Below, piece after piece: positions 1 to 5,083 of a stretch of 6,090 bases of DNA. Within the stretch, counting starts at the first letter, position 1. Every line of letters starts with the position of its first letter. The stretch is taken from NCBI GenBank assembly GCA_014379925.1, contig JACMKY010000187.1, forward strand, positions 1-6,090, written 5' to 3'. Position numbers and translations under genes: made by a program. The stretch comes from Cytophagales bacterium. GTDB lineage: Bacteria; Bacteroidota; Bacteroidia; Cytophagales; ES-bin-26. The notes beneath the pieces were generated by a model. The model searched no databases, had not been told where the DNA came from, and saw nothing but the letters and a program-made list of their open reading frames with translations.

Positions 1-361
1 AGCCACCTGGCCCATCGCCGATACCGAGTCCACCGCCACCTCCGATGCCAAACCACGCCGCTGACAACCAAACTGCCGGGGTTGACAACGGAGCGAAACC
101 TGACCGGAATTGGGCGGCCAGCGCTCCCTCGACGCTTGACTGCGGCGGGCGTGCAGCGCTAGCGGCCGGGAGCGCTGCCCGCCCGTCGCCCGGCCTGCGG
201 GGTGAGGAGCCGGTCCAGGGCCGTAGCATCAAGAAGGTCGCAGCATTGGACGGGGCCGCATCGGGTTGGAGAGCGGGAAGAAACGGGGAACCCGCTGCTT
301 CGTCGGGACTTCCAGGGACGGAGAGCCACGGGAACGCCTCCCCGCTCGGAAAAAGGAATCA
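1..361. other. GC-rich stretch without a supportable gene
   Basis: No gene can be supported here. One forward frame stays open from the window edge to 383 and reads as a proline-rich then low-complexity Gly/Ala/Arg peptide. It runs into the tRNA promoter and matches no family I recognise, so the openness probably reflects the high GC content. A second forward frame, from the left edge to a TGA at 62-64, reads ATWPIADTESTATSDAKPRR and could be the last 20 residues of a gene lying mostly outside the window. The two readings exclude each other and neither is proven. The only clear structure is the inverted repeat at 112-184. Confidence 0.5.
112..184. repeat. Long-loop inverted repeat with a competing inner hairpin
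   Basis: Arms 112-128 and 168-184 are reverse complements at 16 of 17 positions and enclose 39 bases. A second inverted repeat, GCAGCGCT at 153-160 against AGCGCTGC at 171-178, shares the right arm, so the two stems cannot form together. The palindrome AGCGCT occurs three times (120, 155, 171). There is no T-run after the right arm, so a simple intrinsic terminator is unlikely. It could be a structured RNA, a protein-binding site or part of a mobile element end. The function is unknown. Confidence 0.6.
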
Positions 362-392
362 TTGGGCTGTTCTCCGAATTTAACTAATTTTG
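362..392 (+). promoter_or_regulatory. Promoter of the tRNA-Arg gene (-33/-7 type)
   Basis: TTG at 362-364 is followed after 20 bases by TAATTTTG at 385-392, a full match to the Bacteroidota -7 consensus TAnnTTTG. Transcription would start near 399, giving a short leader before the mature tRNA begins at 418. The geometry matches that of the promoters near 1974-2003, 1783-1813 and 5053-5083 in this window. Confidence 0.6.
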
Positions 393-417
393 CGCGGAAA
401 GCCGTGACGCCTTTCCC

Positions 418-491
418 GGTTCCATAGCTCAATCGGATAGAGCACAAGCCTTCTAAGCTTGGGGTTGAAGGTTCGAGTCCTTCTGGAATCA
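418..491 (+). tRNA. tRNA-Arg (anticodon UCU)
   Basis: A complete 74-nt cloverleaf. The acceptor stem GGTTCCA (418-424) pairs with TGGAATC (484-490), including one G-U pair, and is followed by discriminator A491. The D-arm is GCTC/GAGC, the anticodon stem is CAAGC/GCTTG with loop CTTCTAA, and the T-arm is GAAGG/CCTTC with loop TTCGAGT. The anticodon TCT reads AGA (and AGG by wobble). The 3' CCA is not encoded: the next bases are CGA. A degraded IS begins within about 50 bp of its 3' end. Confidence 0.96.
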
Positions 492-512
492 CGAAAGTAC
501 TGTTTTTTTCGT
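491..512 (+). terminator. Possible tRNA terminator
   Basis: ACGAAA (491-496) is complementary to TTTCGT (507-512) and the T7 run at 503-509 lies between and within the right arm. The stem is short and AT-rich and includes the tRNA discriminator base, so it is a weak candidate. The position right after the tRNA and the T-run are the main support. Confidence 0.25.
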
Positions 513-537
513 ATCATCTTGTCCGAATATGCCTTTC

Positions 538-1330
538 CAGGGCGATTGCATCAAAGGATAAGTTGGCTTCACAGTGTCCTCAGATAGGCATCATCTCTGG
601 CCGCCTTCTTGCGCTTGACACTCATTTTGGTTGGCTGACGCGTAATCAAGCCCAGCGCCAGCTTGCGAATGGTGGACAAGTTGCGCGGGGCGTGATCCCG
701 GCGCACCTGGCAGCCATCTTCGTCAAAGGTGACGTCCAGATGCCAATGTTGCTCATTCTCGATGCTCCAATGACGACGAATGTAGACACCCATCCGGGCG
801 GGCGAACAAGCGGCTAACCAACTGATGTAGTAGCACTTGACATCTTGCTGTTGGCCATTCTGCCAACGACTCGACGCTACACAAACTACGCTTCTTAAAT
901 TCATCCAGCCTTCAGCAGCATCCAGCAGGGACAACTTCTCGCTGACCACCACCAAGCCCTTCTCGGCCCGACCATGTTCCAGATGGGGGCTCACTTGGCC
1001 ACTCAGGCAGGCTTTCCGGCGCTCAAAGTGATGGACAACCTGTTGGTAGAGTTCATCCTGGTTGGCTTTCAGGCCGATGATGTAATCGGCCTTTTTATCC
1101 ACGATCAGTTCGGGGATGGCTTTGATCTCATTGGTTTTGCTGGCAATCTGGCGCTGGGCCAGACACAACCGCTCGGCTTCCGCCCACAGGCTCACGATCT
1201 GAACGCTGGCCTGCTTACGACCAGCTTCGAGAGTGCCCCGGAGTTGCTTTCCGTCAACAATGAGTTGCTTCTCGGCTAGGATGCCCACAAGGTGTTTGCC
1301 CCAACTGGTGAGTAGGGCTTCCAGTTGGCT
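538..1330 (-). mobile_element. ISAs1-family insertion sequence remnant, 5' end missing
   Basis: What is left of an IS: about the last two thirds of the transposase reading frame plus the flank beyond its stop codon. The 5' terminal repeat and the transposase N-terminus are gone; at about 1325-1333 the IS runs directly into a TonB-dependent receptor gene fragment. The surviving end may be CAGGGCGATTGCATC starting at 538, since I recall ISAs1-type ends beginning CAGGG, but with no partner end or target duplication this boundary is a guess. The element cannot move by itself because its transposase is broken. Confidence 0.7.
569..1330 (-). pseudogene. ISAs1-family transposase, truncated and internally deleted
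   Basis: DDE transposase of the ISAs1 (H-repeat-like) family. Residue numbers count from the TTG codon at 1402 in the same open frame. The first catalytic Asp is in IVDGKQLRG (D50). The conserved SKTNEIKAIPEL block follows (88-99), then LKANQDELY, HGRAEK, and the third catalytic residue in HWSIENEQHWHLDVTF (E215). The C-terminus KRKKAARDDAYLRTL is intact. Two lesions are visible. The N-terminal domain is absent: the frame before residue 25 belongs to a receptor gene instead. After IPELI (residue 100, about 1103) the sequence jumps straight to VDKKADYI. The family normally has some 25 residues there, including the second catalytic Asp in an IDAxGCQ motif. The loss is in frame, so the ORF stays open, but the enzyme should be dead. 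Intact family members are about 370 aa. Family call is confident; the exact size of the deletion is from memory of the family. Confidence 0.85.
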
Positions 1331-1766
1331 GGCCGTTTGGATGGATTGGCCATACAGTGGTTGGGCTTCCACTACGGATGTCGCCTGCGGACTCTGTTTC
1401 AATTCGCTCCCCTCCGACCAGGGTTTAACTTCTACACCGATCAGCTCCTGGGTGGAGGGGGAGAAGGTAAGTTTTTAGCCGTTCAGCCAGTTGGATGGCA
1501 AGGATTTGAACCAGGGTTCGGTAACCCACAAAAGAAGCTGCCAGTTTGTAGGACCTGACCAGAATGTGAAGCAGGCTAAAAAGTCCCGCGTCCGCCATTC
1601 CGCCGTAACGGGTTCCTTTCAAGATGATGCTCGCGCCGGCCAGCAGTTCTCCCCGGTTGCTTCGAATTACTCCCGCTACGGAACCTTTCTGCTCATCAGC
1701 GAACGAGACAGTATCGGTTACCAATAAAAGCCGGCAGGCAAGGAGACGCACCAGAACGAGGGTCAT
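1325..1766 (-). pseudogene. TonB-dependent receptor, 5' fragment, frameshifted and cut by the IS
   Basis: Starts at ATG 1766-1764. Residues 1-23 are a hydrophobic, signal-like leader. Residues about 29-90 match the carboxypeptidase-regulatory-like domain found at the N-terminus of Bacteroidota TonB-dependent receptors: GVIRSNRGELLAGASIILKG, then GLFSLLH, then YKLAASFVGYRTL. This frame stops at 1425-1427. Homology continues one frame over, from about 1451: ELIGVEVKPW, then ELKQSPQATSVVEAQ, typical of the linker and start of the plug domain. A frameshift must lie between about 1445 and 1475, near C-rich runs. At about 1325-1333 the plug is replaced by transposase sequence; the remaining plug and the whole barrel are absent. 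The intact protein would have imported a substrate across the outer membrane with TonB energy. Zinc is the likely substrate because two palindromes of the Zur type lie just upstream. No working product is expected. Confidence 0.8.
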
Positions 1767-1769
1767 ATA

Positions 1770-1784
1770 TGCAACAGTGTTTCA
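1770..1784. promoter_or_regulatory. Putative Zur box 1, before the receptor pseudogene
   Basis: TGCAACAGTGTTTCA matches TGCAAC-N3-GTTGCA with one mismatch in the right arm. It lies 4 bp upstream of the pseudogene ATG and between that ATG and the proposed -7 element (1783-1790, minus strand), so it would cover the transcription start. Confidence 0.6.
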
Positions 1785-1813
1785 AACATTGAAAAAAGAA
1801 TTTTTAAATGCAA
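1783..1813 (-). promoter_or_regulatory. Promoter of the receptor pseudogene
   Basis: Read on the minus strand, TTG (1813-1811) is followed after 20 bases by AATGTTTG (1790-1783), one mismatch from TAnnTTTG. The TTG lies inside Zur box 2 and the start point would fall inside Zur box 1, about 10-15 bp before the ATG. The promoter now drives only a truncated frame and the IS remnant. Confidence 0.45.
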
Positions 1814-1823
1814 TAATGTTGCA
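1809..1823. promoter_or_regulatory. Putative Zur box 2
   Basis: TGCAATAATGTTGCA matches TGCAAC-N3-GTTGCA with one mismatch. Its centre is 39 bp from that of box 1 and 26 bp from the start of the minus-strand -7 element, so it would cover the -33 element of the receptor promoter. Two boxes on this side suggest the receptor was once tightly repressed. Confidence 0.65.
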
Positions 1824-1962
1824 AAAAAATACTTACAATCCCTGATGATGATTGGCATTATGAATAAACCTTATATAAAATAAATGGGCAACACTTTGCA
1901 TCTTAATGCCTTATATGCTTAACGGATAAAATTGAGAGAGTAAAAATTATTTTAGTATAATA

Positions 1963-1979
1963 ATGCAACATTGTTGCAT
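1963..1979. promoter_or_regulatory. Putative Zur box 3, before the DUF5916 gene
   Basis: A perfect 17-bp palindrome, ATGCAAC-ATT-GTTGCAT, in AT-rich DNA. It includes the TTG (1974-1976) that serves as -33 element for the DUF5916 promoter, so a bound Fur-family repressor would block RNA polymerase. It is the best match in the divergent region. The TGnAAnnnnnTTnCA skeleton is shared with Zur boxes described in actinobacteria and cyanobacteria; the assignment to Zur is inferred. Confidence 0.75.
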
Positions 1980-2003
1980 ATGTATATAGAATGACTATTT
2001 TTG
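1974..2003 (+). promoter_or_regulatory. Promoter of the DUF5916 gene
   Basis: TTG at 1974-1976, a 19-base spacer and TATTTTTG at 1996-2003, a full match to TAnnTTTG. Transcription would start near 2010, giving a leader of about 28 bases before ATG 2038. No Shine-Dalgarno sequence is visible, as usual in this phylum. The -33 element lies within Zur box 3. Confidence 0.6.
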
Positions 2004-2037
2004 GCGGAGAATCAGCCGTGATACCTTCAGATACCTC

Positions 2038-4251
2038 ATGCGCTACTTGTACCTATCACTGGCCGGCTGGTTAGGTGTCGCCGCCGGGACGTATGCCCAG
2101 GAGGCTACCACCTTCGATCCCGTCGAGCCGCCCCGGGAAATAAAAGCTTACCCGATCACGGGTCCCATCACCGTGGATGGCCGCCTGGAGGAAGCCCAAT
2201 GGCAGGGGGCACCACCGGCCAGCCAATTTTTTCAGGTGGAGCCCAATCAGGGCAAACCACTGGCCTTTGATACCAAAGTATGGGTCTTGCAGGATCGTCG
2301 CTACCTGTACTTCGGCGTTTTCAGTGCCGATTCCCTGGGCCCGAAAGGAATCCGCGCACCTAGCCTGCAAAGGGATTTCGCCAGTGGCAGCTTTGACCAA
2401 GTCAGCCTGGTGTTTGACCCCTTCCGCGACAAACGGAATGCGGTTGTTTTCGCCACCCATCCTTACGGGGCGCAACGGGATTTGCTGGCTTTCGACGCTG
2501 CCTTTTTTGACGATGATTGGGACAGCTACTGGCGGGTGCGCACCAGCCGCACCGATTCGGGCTGGGTAGCCGAGTTTGCCATTCCCTGGAAAACGCTGCG
2601 CTACCCCAAAAACAGTACCCAGTGGGGCTTTCAGGTGGGAAGGGTCGCCCGCCGCATCAACCAGGCTTCCGTCTGGTCGCCGCATCCGCGTTCGTTTCCC
2701 ATTAGTCGTACCGCCTACGCCGGCATTCTCACCGGCCTTACCCCCCCGCCCCCCTCGGCCAACATCCGCCTCCAACCCTACCTGTTGGTGGACTACAACC
2801 GCAACCAGCAAAACGGGGCGCGTACCCGGGAAGAAACCCAGCCCAAGGTAGGCGGCGACCTCAAGTGGGCCATTACGCCCAACACGGTGCTGGATGTAAC
2901 ATTCAATACCGATTTCGCCCAGGCCGATGCCGACCGGCAGGTGCAGAACCTGACCCGTTTTTCGGTCTTCTTCCCCGAACGCCGGCAATTCTTCCTGGAA
3001 AACGCCTCCCTGTTCTCCCCCGGCCTGGGTTCCACCATCCGGCCCTTCTTCAGCCGCCGCATTGGGCTCTCCCCGACCGGACAACCCATTCCCATTGATG
3101 CCGGGGCGCGGCTGGTGCGCCGCAATGCCCGTCAAAGCTGGGGGGGCCTGCTGGTGCACCAAAGGGCAACGGACGCTTTGGCGGGCATGACCGCGGCCGT
3201 GGGACGTTACAGCCAGAACATCGGCAAACAGAACCGCATCGGGGCCCTGTGGACGATGCGGCTGGATGAGGGCCGGGATTCCCTGCCGTCGGCCCGCAAC
3301 CTGGTGGGCGCCGTGGATGGCTTTTTTCGCCTTTCCCAGCCCTTGTCCTTCGATTTTATGCTCAGTGGATCAGCTACTTCCGGCCGGCAGGGCGACGGGA
3401 TAATGGGCTACGGGCAGTTCAACTACAGTACGCCCCAGGCTTCTCTGTACGCGGGACAATCCTGGATCACCCGGGGCTACAACCCGGCGCTGGGCTTCAT
3501 CTACGGCTCGGACCTGGTGCAGACCTTCTTCGGGGGCTACCCCAACTACCGCCCGGAGTGGAAACCCAAGTTCCTGCGTTCCTTCGAGCCGGACCTCAAC
3601 GCGGACATCTACCACCGGGTCTCGGACGGCGCCCTCTTGCAGTATGAGCTGGCCACTTCCCCCGTTTTCTTGAATTTCCAAAGCGGGGCACTGTTCATTA
3701 TTACCCTCATTCCTACCTTTCAACGCCTGGACGCCCCTTTCCGGCCGGTGGGATTGGCCGAACTGGAAATTCCGGAGGGCAAGTACCGTTACCTGCGCTA
3801 CCGGCTGTACTACGGCTCCGACCAGTCCAAGAAGCTGGCCTACTCGCTTACTTACGAGGACGGCAAGTACTACCCGGGCAATCTGCAATCCTGGACCGGC
3901 TCCCTGCGCTGTTCGCCCATTCCCCACGTTGCCCTCTCGCTCACTTACCAGCAGAACCGTTTCCAACGTCTGGGCACCCTGGAGGATCGGGTAAAAGTAA
4001 CGCAGCTCCTTACCCCGGAAGTACGGCTGGCCGTGAATCCCCGCCTGCAACTCATCGGCTTTTATCAGAAAAACACGGCGGCCAACCGGGACGCGTGGAA
4101 TCTGCGCTTCGCCTGGGAGTTTCAACCACTTTCTTTCCTGTACCTGGTCTACAACCGCAACGCGACCCGGGTAGAGACGCTGACCGACGGACCGGACCGC
4201 TTCCGGCAGGAGCAAGTAATTGGCAAGATCACGTATCTGAAACAGTTCTGA
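2038..4251 (+). CDS. CBM9-like/DUF5916 outer-membrane protein
   Basis: 737 aa, a normal length for this family. Residues 1-21 form a signal peptide ending in TYAQ. Residues about 38-225 resemble a carbohydrate-binding family 9 (DOMON-like) beta-sandwich, starting with ITVDGRLEEAQW and containing RRYLYFGVFS and VAEFAIPWKTLRY. The rest is the DUF5916 region, with hallmark motifs FFPERRQFFLE (311-321) and FFSRRIG (337-343) and many alternating Tyr/aromatic strands. The C-terminus ends KITYLKQF, with the terminal Phe typical of outer-membrane barrels. It is therefore probably an outer-membrane barrel with a periplasmic or surface beta-sandwich. The biochemical role of the family is not established; sugar binding should not be assumed. 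It is transcribed alone, divergently from the receptor pseudogene, from a promoter overlapped by a perfect Zur-type palindrome. That suggests induction under metal limitation, perhaps as part of an uptake route. The start at 2038 fits both signal peptide and promoter. Family call is strong; function is open. Confidence 0.88.
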   Translation: MRYLYLSLAGWLGVAAGTYAQEATTFDPVEPPREIKAYPITGPITVDGRLEEAQWQGAPPASQFFQVEPNQGKPLAFDTKVWVLQDRRYLYFGVFSADSLGPKGIRAPSLQRDFASGSFDQVSLVFDPFRDKRNAVVFATHPYGAQRDLLAFDAAFFDDDWDSYWRVRTSRTDSGWVAEFAIPWKTLRYPKNSTQWGFQVGRVARRINQASVWSPHPRSFPISRTAYAGILTGLTPPPPSANIRLQPYLLVDYNRNQQNGARTREETQPKVGGDLKWAITPNTVLDVTFNTDFAQADADRQVQNLTRFSVFFPERRQFFLENASLFSPGLGSTIRPFFSRRIGLSPTGQPIPIDAGARLVRRNARQSWGGLLVHQRATDALAGMTAAVGRYSQNIGKQNRIGALWTMRLDEGRDSLPSARNLVGAVDGFFRLSQPLSFDFMLSGSATSGRQGDGIMGYGQFNYSTPQASLYAGQSWITRGYNPALGFIYGSDLVQTFFGGYPNYRPEWKPKFLRSFEPDLNADIYHRVSDGALLQYELATSPVFLNFQSGALFIITLIPTFQRLDAPFRPVGLAELEIPEGKYRYLRYRLYYGSDQSKKLAYSLTYEDGKYYPGNLQSWTGSLRCSPIPHVALSLTYQQNRFQRLGTLEDRVKVTQLLTPEVRLAVNPRLQLIGFYQKNTAANRDAWNLRFAWEFQPLSFLYLVYNRNATRVETLTDGPDRFRQEQVIGKITYLKQF

Positions 4252-4297
4252 ACGCATTCCCTGGCATAGCTGGTTAAAATCTACCTATCAAGTCAGG

Positions 4298-4393
4298 TTC
4301 ACGCAGAGATCGTCAAAAACGAAAAGACGTAAAGTTCTCTAAATGAGACATATTTGGGACCTTGGCGGATTCGGTTAGCGCGCTTTGCGTGAA
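4298..4393. repeat. Intergenic inverted-end repeat of the CACGCAAAG type
   Basis: TTCACGCAGAG (4298-4308) and CTTTGCGTGAA (4383-4393) are inverted copies with one mismatch in 11. Inside lie AAAGACGTAAAGTTCTCT on the left and CCTTGGCGGATTCGG on the right. The pattern resembles a degraded member of the widespread intergenic repeats built from CACGCAAAGACGCAAAG-like left halves and CTTGGCG...CTTTGCGTGAA right halves. It fills most of the gap between the DUF5916 and fur-family genes. It could fold as a large imperfect hairpin and help end transcription, but no T-run follows. The repeat-family resemblance is from memory. Confidence 0.55.
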
Positions 4394-4473
4394 GTAATTT
4401 ACCAAACCGGCACTTTAAAGACCGCCTCTATTCACTCATGGATGCCGTGCTGGTAGTCAAACTAAGTTCGTTT

Positions 4474-4917
4474 ATGAAACCAACCCAACTAAGCGGAGTC
4501 TTTAAAGACTATCAACTCCGCAGTACGCCCGTTCGCGAAGAAATTCTGGAGATTTTGATCCGGAAAGAAATGGCACTCTCATTGGCCGATCTGAAACCGC
4601 ACTTGTCGGGGGCTTCCGACCGGGCAACGGTGTACCGAACTCTGAAAACCTTTCTCGATAAGGGAATTATCCACCGCGTACCCGACGGTGGGAACACCAA
4701 ATATGCCGTCAGCGGCCGGTCGGGCCTCTCCACCCGGGATGGCCACGAACACGTCCACTTCAAATGCGCTCAGTGCGGACTGACCAGATGTCTGGAAGGG
4801 GTGCGCATCCCCGAGGTCCGGCTGCCCGAGGGATACGCCCCCCGGGAGGCGAACCTGCTGGTGGAAGGGCTCTGCCAGACTTGTAGCCGAGCCGTCACAA
4901 CCCTGGCAGCGGTCTAA
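4474..4917 (+). CDS. zur: Fur-family metal-responsive repressor, probably Zur
   Basis: 147 aa from ATG 4474, a usual Fur-family length. An upstream in-frame ATG at 4438 would add 12 residues that do not look conserved, so 4474 is preferred. Residues about 1-80 are the winged-helix DNA-binding domain, with DRATVYRTLKTFLDKGIIHR (49-68) as the helix-turn-helix core and KYAV at the wing. Residues 91-147 are the dimerisation and metal domain: HEHVHF (91-96) provides regulatory-site histidines, and CAQC (98-101) with CQTC (134-137) form the structural zinc site. The sequence alone does not separate Fur from Zur or PerR. Zur is inferred from the ZIP gene downstream in the same direction and from the shared palindromes near the ZIP and receptor genes. 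No copy of the palindrome or clear -33/-7 promoter is visible before this gene, so it may not be autoregulated. It would repress its targets when zinc is sufficient. Confidence 0.85.
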   Translation: MKPTQLSGVFKDYQLRSTPVREEILEILIRKEMALSLADLKPHLSGASDRATVYRTLKTFLDKGIIHRVPDGGNTKYAVSGRSGLSTRDGHEHVHFKCAQCGLTRCLEGVRIPEVRLPEGYAPREANLLVEGLCQTCSRAVTTLAAV

Positions 4918-5031
4918 GAAACGGTTCCGTATCCCCGGTTTGTCACCCGGGTACGCCGGGCAGCCGCACTGGTAAAAGGTTGGGAACTGCTTGCTTGGTT
5001 TCCAATCATTCCAACCAAATTGAATGGCTGA

Positions 5032-5068
5032 ATATTTGTTTTTGCAACTGTGTTGCAAAAACAAATAT
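5032..5068. promoter_or_regulatory. Putative Zur box 4 in a 37-bp palindrome before the ZIP gene
   Basis: The core TGCAAC-TGT-GTTGCA at 5043-5057 is a perfect match to the motif. The symmetry goes much further: arms 5032-5048 and 5052-5068 are perfect 17-base reverse complements around a 3-base centre. The core resembles boxes 1-3, while the AT-rich outer arms are unique to this copy. It ends 8 bp before ATG 5077. As DNA it is a strong operator; if transcribed it would also form a very stable hairpin just before the start codon. Confidence 0.8.
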
Positions 5069-5083
5069 CCTCGCTTATGTTTG
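5053..5083 (+). promoter_or_regulatory. Possible promoter of the ZIP gene overlapping its start
   Basis: TTG (5053-5055), a 20-base spacer and TATGTTTG (5076-5083) fully match the -33/-7 pattern, with the -33 in the Zur core as at the other two promoters. The -7 covers the ATG at 5077. If it is used, transcription begins near 5090 and translation would have to start at the in-frame TTG 5104. A weaker alternative -7, AATATTTG at 5031-5038, has no well-spaced TTG. The conserved geometry is the main support. Confidence 0.4.

Noticed and set aside
45..383. Forward ORF of 112 aa
   Set aside because: Low-complexity Gly/Ala/Arg-rich product in GC-rich DNA, no family resemblance, and it runs through the tRNA promoter.
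229..492. Minus-strand ORF of 87 aa starting MIPEGLEPSTPS
   Set aside because: It is the reverse translation of the tRNA-Arg gene; this peptide is a well-known artefact of reading tRNA genes backwards.
1888..1900. Fifth Zur-like site, GCAACACTTTGCA
   Set aside because: Half-sites are one base too close and one arm is imperfect, so it does not fit the 15-bp geometry of the other four.
1854..1916. Inverted repeat GGCATTA/TAATGCC and direct repeat CCTTATAT in the divergent region
   Set aside because: Seven- and eight-base matches in AT-rich DNA are expected by chance and do not line up with a promoter.
2071..3162. Long minus-strand ORF of 363 aa opposite the DUF5916 gene
   Set aside because: Shadow of the true forward gene: no domain, Gly/Pro-rich composition, and the forward frame has clear family motifs and promoter.
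4995..5018. TTGGTT/AACCAA hairpin after the zur-like gene as terminator
   Set aside because: Short stem, 12-base loop and no T-run.
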